A stretch of DNA of 64,000 nt from Undaria pinnatifida (lineage: Eukaryota; Sar; Phaeophyceae; Laminariales; Alariaceae): NCBI GenBank assembly GCA_012845835.1, contig JABAKD010000025.1, positions 5,836,319 to 5,900,318 of the forward strand, read 5' to 3'. The notes under the pieces are model-generated. The model was not told the DNA's origin. It was given only the letters and a program-made list of their open reading frames with translations, and searched no databases. Each line of letters begins with the position of its first letter. Position 1 is the first letter of the stretch. The position numbers and the translations under genes are program-made. Positions 30,419-41,132 of this stretch are shown piece by piece.

Positions 30419-31552
30419 GTAAGAAGATGACTTTTGGTAACATTTCGGTAACACCTCAAGAGTGATATTTTGGAAATGACATTTATTTTGGAAATGATCC
30501 GACCGCGTCCAAGCTGAACGTATTTTTGCACAACAAGTAGTTTTGGCAGCATAGTAACGTCAGGTAGCTTTGAGCATATATACAGCATCCCATAGTAAGC
30601 AAGGCATATACGAAATACTCCGTAGAATACATTGGCGACAGCGCTCGGTGCTATGGGGACAGGCAACAGTCACCTTACTTATTAGACTTCTCATCATGCT
30701 ACCATGTAACAACAGGTAGGTGACGTGTTACCTACGATAGACGTATTAGTAGAACTTTATGGACCATTTTGTCTTCTGATTGGCCGGCCTCCTTAATCTA
30801 AAAGGGTTGGAAATGTTAGGTAATTAGTGCCATTCTTGTTTCGCATTCTGACCAGCTTTTGCACCTATCATAGGCCATGGGTTTGGCAACCGGGTTTATC
30901 CACCGGGTCTCACTCTCAGTTTCTTCAAAATAATCTGTCAAGTGGGGCATATACATTATGATATTATGGCATAGTATATACTGTATACTCTGTCTTGGAT
31001 TTATCGGCCTCAGAGCCCCACATCCGCACGGCAAAAACCAAAGGTGTAAAATCGTATATGTGAGACAATAATAACGTGAAAAAGAGATAAATAGAGGTAT
31101 GCTAAAATTGCGGTAAACCGCACTACCCACTTATTACGTAAGGTATTCCGTACATACCGCCTGCATGATGGCCTCCCAACCTATGCCAAGCGAAGTATGA
31201 TTAACGAAGTAACGTAATTGAGCGCGTGTACACTAAGCGTTCCTTTCAAAACAAAAACGATTCGCATCTCTCCCTGTCGTTCTCAATGGCGGTGACATTG
31301 TATGACCATCACCTCGCCTGTTGTATTTGGCAATATGCATCTTATAATTAGCGATGTCAGAAAACAATGGTATCTACATGATTGTACCTATCGATTGAAA
31401 TATTCTATATCTCGATCCATGTACAATAACAAATTATGAAGCTTTTAATAGTTGTTTACTACACCTAGGAACTGGGTTGCATACTACATGTAACATCAAA
31501 CCTTCTGGAAAAATGAACATTACCAGCCGGGTGATTTAATGGGTTGTCTTCT
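30419..31552. other. no further gene recognised; faint family B remnant
   Basis: 30758-30910 (CCTCCTTAATCTAAAAGGGT, CATAGGCCATGGGTTTGGCA) resembles a degraded family B interior. The rest, including 31130-31550, is AT-rich without clear exons. Confidence 0.4.
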
Positions 31553-32093
31553 TGCTGCAACCGTCAGATTCGTCCCCTTCAAGGGTTTTTAGTTTCCGCG
31601 CACATATTGCAATGCTCGCCCCCCCGCCCCCCCCCCCCCCCCCCGATCCCTCCTGTTTTGTTTAAACGCACCACCAGAAATCAAAATGTGCCAGAGTAGT
31701 AAACAATACCAGCCAGCTGATATCATCTCATTATCCATCTAGCCATCCATGCCGTACCTCCAACTCATCTCTCCCCCCCCCCCTTTGTTCCCCGCCCAGT
31801 TCGTTCTAACGCCCCACTTACAATCGAAATCGGCCAGAGTAATAAACACTAATAAGCCATTGATATCACGTCATTATCTTTCTAGCCATCCATGACGTAG
31901 CTTTCATTCATCCCCCCTCCAACGCCCCCTTCAACGCCCCCTCCTTCCCCACACCCCGCACGATCGCCTAGACCCAGCACCGCGCGTATAGTAGGCCCCT
32001 ACATATATGATTAATACGCGCGATCGAAAGATCACACACAATGTTGCGAACATCAGCAGTGTCAACCAAATCCTTGATTTTAATATAGTATTA
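31553..32093 (-). repeat. family A repeat, diverged copy (head-to-tail with the next)
   Basis: CAACCGTCAGATTCGTCCCC and TTTTTAGTTTCCGCGCACAT, C-runs of about 18 at 31627-31644, two lines of AATAAACA...CCAGCTGATATCATCTCATT type, CTAGACCCAGCACCGCGCGT, and an end CGATCGAAAGATCACACACA ... TCAACCAAATCCTTGATTTT corresponding to the usual family A terminus. The next unit starts directly after it. Confidence 0.7.
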
Positions 32094-32860
32094 TATGTGA
32101 CCTAAACCTCTCGAAAACCCTTTCCCCCCCCCCTCCCCCGCTTTTTTTTTTTTTTTTTTTGTTCCTATCGTTTCCTCCTGCATAAACGCCCCACCTACTA
32201 TCGAAATCCGCCAAAGTAATAAAAACTTCCACGCCCTGGATATCGCCTCGTTATCGTTTCAGAGCCGTCCATGCCGCTGCTGCAATTCCCACCCACCCCC
32301 GTCCCGAACGCCCCCTCCTTCACCGAACACCCGCACCATCGCCTAGACCTAGCACCCCGCGTATAGCCAACCCCTACATCTATGCGACCTAAAGCCCTTC
32401 CCCCCCATCCCCGCCCCCCCCCCCGCCACATTCCCCCTCCCCCACAAGAAATATTTATAAGTTCCCACGCCCAAATAGACCTGCCCCACCCGTGCCCTTC
32501 CCCCTCCCCCCCCCTCCCGCCCCCCTTTTGATCAAAATCAGGGCCCCACGTCGTTAAAAACTCCGCCCTCCCCTCACCGGATATTCGACTTACTGGATTC
32601 ACTTGATAAACTGGTGCATTTCCTTCCACAGCTGTCAGATTTTGTCCCCCTCAGAAACAGATTTTATAGTTTCCGCGCACAGACTGCCTAACATCACCCT
32701 GTTGACCCTGGTAGCTACACTGTAGTTGCAAGGGGATATCCTTAACGAGGACACACAACCCGTAATACGCGCGATCGGAGTATCACACACAGCTTGCAAA
32801 GATGAGTTTCGACAAAATATTCGATCTCACAGCTGGAGTGTATTTTAATTTTTATAATAA
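32094..32860 (-). repeat. family A repeat, full-length copy (about 767 bp)
   Basis: Runs from ATGTGACCTAAACCTCTCGA through a T-run of about 20, ATAAACGCCCCACCTACTAT, ACCTAGCACCCCGCGTATAG, two C-rich blocks, TTTTGATCAAAATCAGGGCC, the ACATCACCCTGTTGACCCTG line and AGCTTGCAAAGATGAGTTTC to GCTGGAGTGTATTTTAATTT. Used with 40125-40905 and 61589-62360 to define the unit. Confidence 0.92.
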
Positions 32861-32864
32861 TATG

Positions 32865-33130
32865 ACGCGTGCTACGACAGAGGTGCCCACTCTTTTACTG
32901 AGGTCCCTCAATTTGGAAGCTCAAGACCTCCCTCAAAAACTGATTTGGAGAAAAACAAAACTGCAGCCGGATGGATGGAAAATCTGATGGCTTGGGTACA
33001 GCAACAGGAATGACGAACAAAAGCGGCCTATTATTTATTTTTGTCATGCGATTTGGGGTTTATTCAGGAGTCCCGTCATCCAGAAAACGAAGTAGTAGCC
33101 GAAAACTGCTACCCTTATCGTAGCACGCGT
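32865..33130 (-). repeat. family B MITE (complete, 266 bp) abutting family A
   Basis: Perfect outer ends ACGCGTGCTACGA and TCGTAGCACGCGT. Orientation is reverse: CTCAATTTGGAAGCTCAAGA, AAAACTGATTTGGAG and GATTTGGGGTTTATTCAGGA are complements of the interior seen at 24877-25134. It sits 4 bp from the family A terminus at 32860. Confidence 0.9.
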
Positions 33131-33266
33131 GTATTACTCTAGACCTATACCATTATTAATAATAGCCATGCTAGTATACAACTGCTCAAGTGAGAAAGGC
33201 CCAGGATAAAATGGTGCGCCGGCATGATATATGATGATATGATGATATGATGATGATATATATGAT

Positions 33267-33533
33267 GACTGATTCTATGACAGCCCCCTCCCCGAAAAAC
33301 CAACGATTTTCTGTCACTACTACTAACGTTTCATAGCTGCTCGACACGAGGAATCATGCTATTATATGAAAAAAAGGCTTCATATATTTTCTTCGCTTGT
33401 TTGCAAAGGATTATCGAACGATGAGGTCGGGGTGGCAAGGGGCACCGTGTTTCAGGAGATACGGCCGGGAGCTGGTTTAAAAAGCCGGCGACATCGTTAG
33501 AGAATAGTTGGTGGGGCTACCGCAGAACGACTC
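33267..33533 (+). repeat. family C MITE (complete copy)
   Basis: Left end GACTGATTCTATGACAGCCC and right end GTGGGGCTACCGCAGAACGA+CTC are inverted copies. The interior shares CTGCTCGACACGAGGAA, TTTGCAAAGGATTATCGAAC and GGCACCGTGTTTCAGGAGAT with 44308-44520. Preceded by a GATGATAT microsatellite (33225-33262). Confidence 0.82.
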
Positions 33534-33734
33534 TGATAGAGGCGTGCACTTTGCTTTTTTGGCCTCCCCACTTGAGCGGCCTGTGACCCGCTCAACCAAT
33601 CAAAGAGCCGAGAACAAACGAAACCGACTCAATGGTCAAGGCCATGCGCGATCGCATGGGCTAGACGTATACTTCGAAGTACACATAAAACGAACACTTT
33701 CTGTTGTGTAGTACGACTTGTGGTAAAGGAGCTT

Positions 33735-34183
33735 GGGGGCATTCCGATGATTTTGCACGGGGTAAGGAGCCCCGTCCGACATTTCAGAATGTATGTACGA
33801 TTATATCCGAAACAAAAGGGCCACCCCTGTCCTAGCAATCGCATTAGGTTTTCTCTCATCAAGAACATAGACTAGAAATGTCGCCCGGAAGGTGCATTTA
33901 TTTGTACTATTATTACGACGGCGGCTACGATAGAGCGATAGAGGTATCACTTTTGGTCTCGAAACATTTCTGAATGACGGGGCTTCTTGACCTAAATCGT
34001 CGAAAATAGGATGTTATTCTTTTTCACGATTCTCGCTCTATACCCACGCCACGGGATTTTTCATCCGGTGCATACCAGCTTTTTTTATTTTCTCTCCCCA
34101 ATCAGTTTTTGGGAGGGGTCTTGAGCTCCCAAATTGAAGAAAACTCAGAAAAAAAGTGGGGCACCCCTGTCGTTGGACGCGTC
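33735..34183 (+). repeat. family B MITEs: a reverse fragment and a complete forward copy
   Basis: 33735-33853 is a reverse fragment (GGGGTAAGGAGCCCCGTCCG ... CCACCCCTGTCCTAGCAATC). 33915-34183 is a complete forward copy: ACGACGGCGGCTACGATAGA at the left, GGGGCTTCTTGACCTAAATC, CACGGGATTTTTCATCCGGT, CAGTTTTTGGGAGGGGTCTT, and CACCCCTGTCGTTGGACGCG+T at the right. Confidence 0.82.
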
Positions 34184-34254
34184 ATACAGCTAAATAAAGT
34201 CATTAGTAGCACTACTCGGGTGCTACTGTGCCAGCTTAAACAGAGCAGCGACAG

Positions 34255-34644
34255 ATGTTTTGGTGTCTACGAGGCAGCGTAAATACACACAGAATAAGTG
34301 GTATATACGATACCTTTCTTTTAGCGCTTGGCGCTTGGGAAAAGGCCGTGGGACCGTCTTACGTCCTGCCACACGAATTAAAAGTCTGTCCCGGAAGGTG
34401 TGAGATTTACATCTCCTCGGCTCCCTCGGCAACTTCAGCGAGAGCTTTAACTTTTGTTGTAGGTGAAAATGTCGGAGCAATATACCAAGGCTACCATGCG
34501 AGAGGCGGGGGGTGCACTCAGTTTGTGCATGGCCGTAGTCGTCTGACCATAGACCCTAGCATCCGTACTATATGCCGGGACGGAGCACGTCGGGTTTTCA
34601 CCTCCCAGGAAGATATTGCTCGCACCAAGCCCGACGCGCCGTGA
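34255..34644 (+). other. open frame of 129 codons, unrecognised
   Basis: Frame MFWCLRGSVNTHRISGIYDT to a stop at 34642-34644. Its last third (34503-34610) is repeat DNA shared in reverse with 18190-18290, inside a family A copy. No domain recognised, and the opposite strand is also open over 34223-34480. Probably not a gene. Confidence 0.2.
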
Positions 34645-34935
34645 GGTTTTGGTCCAGTCGCATGAGGGGGGGGGGGGCGTCATTTATTTGTTGCTGCGCG
34701 CTTAGATTTTTTTTACGATTGGTCACGTATGCCATTCGAGACGCAGCAGCAGCTTTCCTGTACTCCTGGTAATAGAGGCGCGCCAAACGGAAGGCCGCGG
34801 TACGGGGAGGGTGTACTCGTTTCCCCTCCATAACGCCATATTTTGTTTGAGCGGCACAGGGCCACACTCGCGCGAGTGGCTACCAAGTTTATGTTTTTCC
34901 TTCTGCGTTGTTGGCCTGTTTTTATCGGTGGATAT

Positions 34936-34992
34936 ACTATTAAAATATGAATACACTCCAGCTGTGAGATCGAATATTTTGTCGAAACTCGG
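34936..34992 (+). repeat. family A repeat, short terminal fragment
   Basis: GAATACACTCCAGCTGTGAG and ATCGAATATTTTGTCGAAAC, then abrupt loss of similarity: only the first 50 or so bases of the forward unit. Confidence 0.85.
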
Positions 34993-36207
34993 ATATATGT
35001 GTTATATACCATATAGGTTTGGCACTTTTGGGTCAACTTATTTCTGACTGCCGGGCTATCCTTATCCGGAAAGTAACCTGAAAATCATGGGAACACCATC
35101 TGAATCTGATATCTTGTGTTCAACGATTTTGTTCGCTGTCTTTGCGATAGATAGGTCACTGGGGGCGCAACTTCATAATTAAATATTTACAGTAGATACT
35201 GTAGTTCAAGCTTGGGGTGGGACACATAGAAGAGCTCCTAAAATAAGGTATATTTTTCTCGTATAACCTCCGGCGGATGGGGAAAACTAAAAAGCTTAAG
35301 CTCACCACACTTCAACGTATTTTCATACACGTCGTGTGTCGATTTAACTCAATTTTCATTCGCAATCCAGCGTTAGCTGTCGTGGGCTTCGGTTCCCGTG
35401 ATAGTGATAGCGCCAGCTGTTTCTACCGGTGGTCCCCGTTACTGCTCCGGCAGCGCAAGCTGCCGTTGTATACCGATGCGTGAGTATGTCGACCCGATCT
35501 GACCCCTGAAGGTCAGGTGCGGTGGAGATAGCCACCTGGAATGGCATCACCCCGGGTAGTGCGGGACTCGCGCAAGCTCACACACTAACAACACTTTCGG
35601 CCATGAGAAAACAGCCTTAGTTTGCCGGACTTGATCAAGTTACGGTCCACCCTACCCATTCCGGCGTTGGTCCTCGGACTACGGTCCCTAACAAAACGTA
35701 GACTCTACCCATCGCTACCGTGCGTAGCATATGGGTCGGTGATGAGTGTTGAAGGCATATGCTGCACATTGTCAGACGGCAAACATAACAATTAGTGACA
35801 ATACAATAATTAATTGCTTTGCATGTCTCGAGATTTTTTTGTGCTCTCTTATATTTAGCAAAACATACCATCCCCATCGATTTGTTACCGACGGATCCCG
35901 GATGAAAATGCCCCCCAGGGTGTACCCCTTCTACTATGTACGGCCTTGCTAAGTCGATGCCCTCTCTTTAGAGCTTGAAAAGCGCGCTGTTGTACACACC
36001 GGAAACCACTGTTGTTTGTATGGTCATGGTTGTCAAAACTGGATGCCCAAAGGTCTGGTGCTGCTACACATTTCATGCCAAGAACCAGGAGCACACACAG
36101 TCAGTGTGGCATTGACAAGCAAAATTACGGAACCACTTCTCTCTCAATAGTCTACATACGCAGAGACGACAACATTTATTTGTGCTTTTAATGGAAGTAG
36201 TTGGGTC
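34993..36207. other. no gene recognised; one weak exon-like stretch
   Basis: 35372-35480 is open between an acceptor-like CAATCCAG and a donor-like GATGC|GTGAGTATG (ALAVVGFGSRDSDSASCFYR), but its phase does not fit the signal-peptide exon at 30332 and the opposite strand is open too. The rest shows nothing. Confidence 0.3.
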
Positions 36208-36382
36208 CATTATGTGAGACGCATGCTCCGATACAGGTGGCAGGTTTTGGCTGAAGTTTTATTTGGAGGACGGGGTGGCTTAACGCAGAATCGTCGGTGA
36301 AGTTCGTGTTTTTTCCCACACTACTGGACAATACTTTGCGCGGTCTACCTGGGCCATGGTATTGGGGCAGCACTTTCATGTT
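36208..36382 (+). repeat. degraded family B MITE
   Basis: GAGACGCATGCTCCGATACA, GGACGGGGTGGCTTAACGCA, GAATCGTCGG and CCTGGGCCATGGTATTGGGG follow the family B order; the right end is missing. Confidence 0.55.
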
Positions 36383-37321
36383 TCACGTACGAGCTGCGTC
36401 CAGCGGCGACAAACACACATAGTCTACATATACTCGTATATATGATATTTTTTTTCCACCTTCGGCCAATAAAGCGATGGGTGCCCTGAAAATCGCAACG
36501 CTAAACAGATGCACCTGACGTCATCGTTAACGAGGTTAGCACATCGCGGTGAAGCTACTATTATAGCTTTTTGATATGGGGAGATTGTATGCAGTCGTTC
36601 GCGAGGTATGGAGACGAGACTGTTCGAATTACTTGATTGAGCAGTTCTTTTTGCACAGAGGTTGCTGCGGTATAATAGTCTATAATATTGAGATATACCT
36701 GTTATTACAGTATGTATGCTGGTCAGGCCATGCATCGATCAATATCATACAATGATTAAGCAACTCGCTATATATATGCTGACTGTTGATATCGTTGACA
36801 TTAATTATCGTATCGACAATAATGAGAAGACATCCGGAATATATGTTTTGTCCCGCGAGCTGTAGTACGAGGCCGGCATAAAAAACGCGAGTCAAAGTAC
36901 TGGAACAGGGCATGCATGGGGCTCTTGGTAACCCTTTGGGGAAAATTACGTTTCACGGGGGAATCAAGAACGTGCGCTGGTCTTTGTTTGGTTGGAGAAT
37001 GAAACTTGGCAGGGTTGCTCGTCACGACGAGAAGGAAAAACTTGTGAGTGACCTTTCTTCTTTTTTTTTCAAACCTTGTGAGATACTTCTCGAAGTATTT
37101 CTTGTCAAAAATGACGAAAAATCCCAAAACCACGGAAAAAGCCACAGACAGGCAGACGCGAAATTAAAAAGAAAGATCTTCACTCTTTTTCTATTTTTGT
37201 CATATGACGGACAACGATGCCCAGGTTGAAATTCTTCGCAAATCTAAAAAACGAGCGCGCTTTGTTGCGAAGATGGGTATATTTGGGGATCGCTGGAACC
37301 AGCTCGTATCACACCAGTTTT
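36383..37321. other. no secure gene; 105-codon frame with donor-like site
   Basis: The plus frame 36912-37229 begins MHGALGNPLGKITFHGGIKN and has a donor-like CTT|GTGAGTG at about 37043, with an acceptor-like GGAACAG at 36901-36907. The minus strand is equally open (36801-37145), so coding status is undecided. Confidence 0.25.
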
Positions 37322-37376
37322 TTGTTTAGGAGCCCCAGAAAAAAAACCGACTAGAGCACCTTTCCCGTAGTACGCG
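37322..37376 (+). repeat. family B right-end fragment
   Basis: TTTAGGAGCCCCAGAAAAAA and CACCTTTCCCGTAGTACGCG+T match the right 55 bp of the family. The 10-bp tandem array begins 5 bp later. Confidence 0.7.
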
Positions 37377-37380
37377 TGGC

Positions 37381-37583
37381 GACACAATGCAATACAACGC
37401 GATACAACGCGATACAATGCATTGCAGTGCGACACAATGCGATACAATGCGATACAGTGCGATACAATGCCATACAATGCGATACAATGCGATACATATT
37501 AATATGCAATATATACAATGCGATACATATATATGTATGCCTTACAATGCGACACAATGCGATACATATGCGATACAAATGCG
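37381..37583 (+). repeat. 10-bp tandem repeat array (GATACAATGC)n
   Basis: Twelve units of GATACAATGC and close variants (GATACAACGC, GACACAATGC, GATACAGTGC, CATACAATGC) sit in perfect register over 37381-37496, followed by interrupted units to about 37583. The unit lacks stops in three frames, which creates long artificial ORFs. Confidence 0.95.
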
Positions 37584-37874
37584 TTAAATATATATGCAAT
37601 TCAATGTTATGTCCCATGTATGTGCGTGCGTTCATCCTCCACTATTTTCACCGCACGTTTTACAGCGTGCTCGAGTCCTCGTTACAACTGCACTCTCGCG
37701 GGCTATTTCCTTTTCTAGTGGGAGGCATTAACATTGATATTATTAATAGGAGTTACCGGCTTATGTTTTCATACCACTGAAACTACAATAATATGTGGGG
37801 GAGACTACGTTTTCATACCACTCTTGCTCGTGCCGAGCAGTTGTGAAACCTTGGTTAAACAAAATCGCATTTTT
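37584..37874. other. no gene recognised
   Basis: Unassigned sequence between the tandem array and a family C fragment. Confidence 0.5.
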
Positions 37875-37908
37875 TTTTGGGGGGGGGGGTAACGTAGAAT
37901 CAGTCATT
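37875..37908 (+). repeat. family C right-end fragment
   Basis: A G-run followed by GGTAACGTAGAATCAGTC matches the family C end GGGGGGCTATCGTAGAATCA+GTC with one change. Confidence 0.55.
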
Positions 37909-37940
37909 TTTATATCTGATATGTGTATGTTTTAAAGGAG

Positions 37941-38152
37941 ACGCATGCGACGAGATAGAGGTAGTGGCAGTTTTCGTGTGAAATCGTTTTTGTACGAAGG
38001 GACTCCTTGACCTCAAATCGTGGCAAATAGGCCGTTTCTTCGCATGGTTCTTGTTGTGTGCCTAGGTAATGGGATTGTTCAGGTCTTGAGCCCCCAAGTT
38101 GAGGAACCTAAGAAAAAACAATGGTTGGTGCACCTCTATCCTAGCACTCGCC
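37941..38152 (+). repeat. family B MITE (short copy)
   Basis: ACGCATGCGACGAGATAGAG at the left, GGGACTCCTTGACCTCAAAT, GTGTGCCTAGGTAATGGGAT, then a deletion of the CAGTTTTTGGGAG segment, TTGAGCCCCCAAGTTGAGGA and GTGCACCTCTATCCTAGCAC at the right. Confidence 0.8.
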
Positions 38153-38565
38153 AACAAGAGAGCACCATCACCGGCCTATTAGGGGAAGTCGCCATACATA
38201 GTCATTCATTCCAGGTTATGAGAGCACTTCCCCGGTCGTGTCGATATGCAACGGTCAGTGCTCCCCCTCATCAATCGATAGCAGCTTTAGAAAAATCAAT
38301 CGATATCACATCGTGGCAGACGTCTCGCTCGATTATTATTGCCGCGGTATCGATATACCAGGTACATGAGTTTGCTCTTGTTCATCTTCTTCTCTTTGCG
38401 GTGCTCGTCGGGTGTGGCTTATTCCGTTTCGCAAGTGTGTTGAGCAGATCAATGGTTACCCCGAGGAAGGGGGAGGGGGTGCTAGCCTCTGGCCCTGCGG
38501 TTTCAGAGATGATTTCATCCAAGATCACGAACAAGGTGCGCCAAACTCAAAGCGGTTCCTTGTAG
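38020..38565 (+). other. 181-codon open frame starting inside a family B repeat
   Basis: The frame begins in the MITE (MANRPFLRMVLVVCLGNGIV), so its start is not genuine. The later part contains a hydrophobic stretch (FALVHLLLFAVLVGCGLFRF) and SRSMVTPRKGEGVLASGP, and could contain an exon after the acceptor-like TTCATTCCAG at 38205-38214. No domain recognised. Confidence 0.25.
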
Positions 38566-38890
38566 ATGGTCTCTCTCGAACATAGAAACTGAATACAGAC
38601 GAATGCTTGGATTGTCGAGGGGGAACACGGTGTCGGGAGTACAAACAGAGGAATACATATCTAGTCTATATACCTATATTATATGGGTTTTGCGGTATAT
38701 CGTGAGTTTTAATCACTATGGCCCTCCGTTGTAGAATAAATCGGGTAACCCTCTTCGCTCCCCCCTCCCTGTAGGCTAGATTTCTACATCTCTTAGGAAA
38801 CATAGATAATGGCCAATGACAGCCAAGAATAGGGGGGAGAAAAGGTAGATGTGTTCGTTTTTTATGTAGGACACATGAAAGAAACGTACT

Positions 38891-38987
38891 CAGCGCTCAA
38901 ATGTTGGAGATACCTCTCTACTCCGAGGAGGTATCGGTTCTCCGTCTCAAAAGGGATGCAGCCCAGCGGCCAAAATACCAAAAAGGT
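38891..38987 (+). CDS. isolated exon-like stretch
   Basis: Between an acceptor-like GTACTCAG and the consensus donor AAAAAG|GTAAGC one frame reads MLEIPLYSEEVSVLRLKRDA then AQRPKYQK, charged and free of low complexity, with codon use unlike the surrounding AT-rich DNA. It would start with one base completing a codon and end in phase 1. If real it belongs to a plus-strand gene, perhaps the one whose signal-peptide exon is at 30332, but phases do not join directly, so other exons would be needed. Confidence 0.35.
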
Positions 38988-40124
38988 AAGCAGCCACTGC
39001 TGGGTACGCCTTCCCCCCCCTCCACGTATTTACCAGCTACCCGGAAATATGATCGAATGGTCTCACATTATTACGTAATGATAACAACTTTAACAACGTT
39101 GCTCTCACGGGCACGATTCCAGCACACTGGCGGCCCTATAATATCGAGTCACCCAAACACACTCGCGCACCAAACGGTAGAGGTAAACCAGGAAGCCCTT
39201 TTCGGACTAACGTTTTGTAACACAGACTGAGGAAACCAGATACAAGACATCTTTCGAAGGCCATCCTTATTACACTTGCGCTAAAAGTAGTAGTTGTACA
39301 CCCGCGACCAACACTCGAATAATAAAAGCTTGACCGGGCGTGCCGAACAACGTTTCTCGGATTCGAGCTTCGGGTAGTAAGGCATGGCAGGAGCTTCAGC
39401 ATGAACGAGGTGGGCCTCTACCGTATTACGTTGTTCAGCACCATTATTATCTTCTATTAGTAATCGCCATTATTATTTACCATTTGCCATTTCAGGGACC
39501 GAAGACGTCGCACGACTGTTGTCACTGACCTCTCGTACTTTCCCCATATCTCTGCCAGATTCATCACCCCGACCCCAACCACTTATTGACAACGAGAGGT
39601 ACCAGGTACGGTATACCAGGCACCAGGTACGTACGTATATTAGTAACATACCTGATATATATGTTATCGTGTATATGTTAACGTGTATAACCCTCCCTTA
39701 GCCCCGGTCATAACAGCACCCACACTGACTTGTGATCGTACACTTTTTTTTTTTTTTTTCATTTGATAGTCTAAACATCGCGGATCCGCACACTCGACAG
39801 CACACGTGTCGTTTTGAAGCCGTGACCACAAGAGTTTGTGCCCCCCCTCCCCCTGTTTTCCTTGGTTTTACCGCGTATAGTTATCGGCAAAGCTGGAGTC
39901 GTTCTCCGTCGAGTTTTGCGTTGCCAAAGTAATTCTATCACGATGTCAGCGACTTTACGAGATACAGCTCGTACACTTGACGTTTAACTTACATTATTCT
40001 CGTGTACTTCAACACTCGCGAGTAGCTCCTTGTCATTTACGTTTTCGAATGCTCTGTATCTGGCAGACGATACACGGTGCCCTGGTGGTATATATATATG
40101 GTACATGAGGATACATGATATATG
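38988..40124. other. no gene recognised
   Basis: T-run at 39744-39758, repeated ACCAGGTACG at 39600-39635, a short TA run near 40089. No exons could be supported. Confidence 0.5.
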
Positions 40125-40905
40125 ATATTATCAAAATTAAAATACACTCCAGCTGTGAGTGCGAATATTTTGTCGAAACTCGTCTTTGCAAGCCGTGTGT
40201 GATACTCCGATCGCGCGTAGTACGGGTTGTGTGTCTTCATTAAGGATATTGGTCGGCGACTCCCCTTGCAGCTACAGTGTAGCTATCAGGGTCAACAGGG
40301 TGATGTTAGGCAGTCTGTGCGCGGAAACTATAAAGCCCGTTTCTGAGGGGGACAAAATCTGACTGCTGTGGAAGGAAATGCATCAGTTCATCAAGTGAAT
40401 CCTGTAAGTCGAATATCCGGTGAGGGGAGGGCGGAGTTTGTAAGAACGTGGGGCCCTGATTTTGATCAAAAGGGGGGCGGGAGGGGTGGAGGGGGGGAGG
40501 GGTGGAGGGGGGGGAGGAGACGGGTGGGGCAGGTCAATTTGTGCGTGGAAACTATAAATATTTCTTGTGGGGGAGGGGGGGGGGGATGTGGCAGGGGGGG
40601 CCGGGGGCGGGGGGGGAGGGTTTTTGGTCGCATAGATGTAGGGGTTGGCTATACGCGTGGTGCCAGGTCTAGGCGATGGTGAGGGTGGTGGGGAATGAGG
40701 GGGCGTTGGGGGCGGGGGTGGGTGGGAATTGCAGCAGTGGCATGGACGGCTCTGAAACGATAAAGAGGCGATATCCAGGGCGTGGAAGTGTTTATTCGAT
40801 AGTAGGTGGGGCGTTTAGGCAAGAGGAAGCGAGGGAAAAAAAGCGCGGGGGGGGGGGGGGGGGGGTTGTCAAGAGGTTTAGGTCACATAAAATATTCAAA
40901 TCAAG
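40125..40905 (+). repeat. family A repeat, full-length forward copy
   Basis: The best forward copy: AAAATACACTCCAGCTGTGA, CGTCTTTGCAAGCCGTGTGT, GATCGCGCGTAGTACGGGTT, GACTCCCCTTGCAGCTACAG, TGCGCGGAAACTATAAAGCC, GAATATCCGGTGAGGGGAGG, G-rich block, TGCGTGGAAACTATAAATAT, second G-rich block, CGCGTGGTGCCAGGTCTAGG, TATCCAGGGCGTGGAAGTGT, G17 run (40849-40865) and GAGGTTTAGGTCACATAAAA. Two GGAAACTATAAA motifs lie about 210 bp apart, each followed by a TTTCTKRKGGGGG line, an internal duplication. Confidence 0.92.
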
Positions 40906-40959
40906 GATTTGGTCGACACTGATGATATGTGGTATCAAGATTTGTCTCTTTAGGAAGAG

Positions 40960-41132
40960 GGATCGGTACAGCGCCCCTTCTTACCCCGGCGTCATCGTTC
41001 GACAGTCCGTTACAAATCAACAAAATGCACGGAGGAATTGTTTTTGTATCAACCTTCCTTGTGTCGACCCAGCCATGAATCTTTCGTCAAAGAATTTCGC
41101 TGTTGTTTTGGGGGGGCTATCGTAGAATCAGT
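40960..41132 (+). repeat. family C MITE, right two thirds
   Basis: CCTTCCTTGTGTCGACCCAG, CAAAGAATTTCGCTG and GGGGGGCTATCGTAGAATCA+GTC parallel the right part of 20263-20529 (CCTTCCTCGTGTCAAGCAGC, AGAAAATCGCTGG). The left terminus is lost near the family A border. Confidence 0.7.

Noticed and set aside
30184-30666. 160-codon minus-strand open frame with a Cys run
   Set aside because: It is antisense to the signal-peptide exon; the Cys/Ala runs come from GCA/ACA-rich leader DNA.
34255-34644. 129-codon ORF as a host gene
   Set aside because: Part of it is repeat DNA shared with 18190-18290, the opposite strand is open, and there are no motifs.
37381-37583. Possible CRISPR-like array
   Set aside because: Units of 10 bp are contiguous with no spacers; it is a simple tandem repeat.
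37376-37780. 134-codon open frame with repeated MRYNAIQCDT-like peptides
   Set aside because: It is produced by the 10-bp tandem array, which has no stops in three frames; two further frames are equally open.
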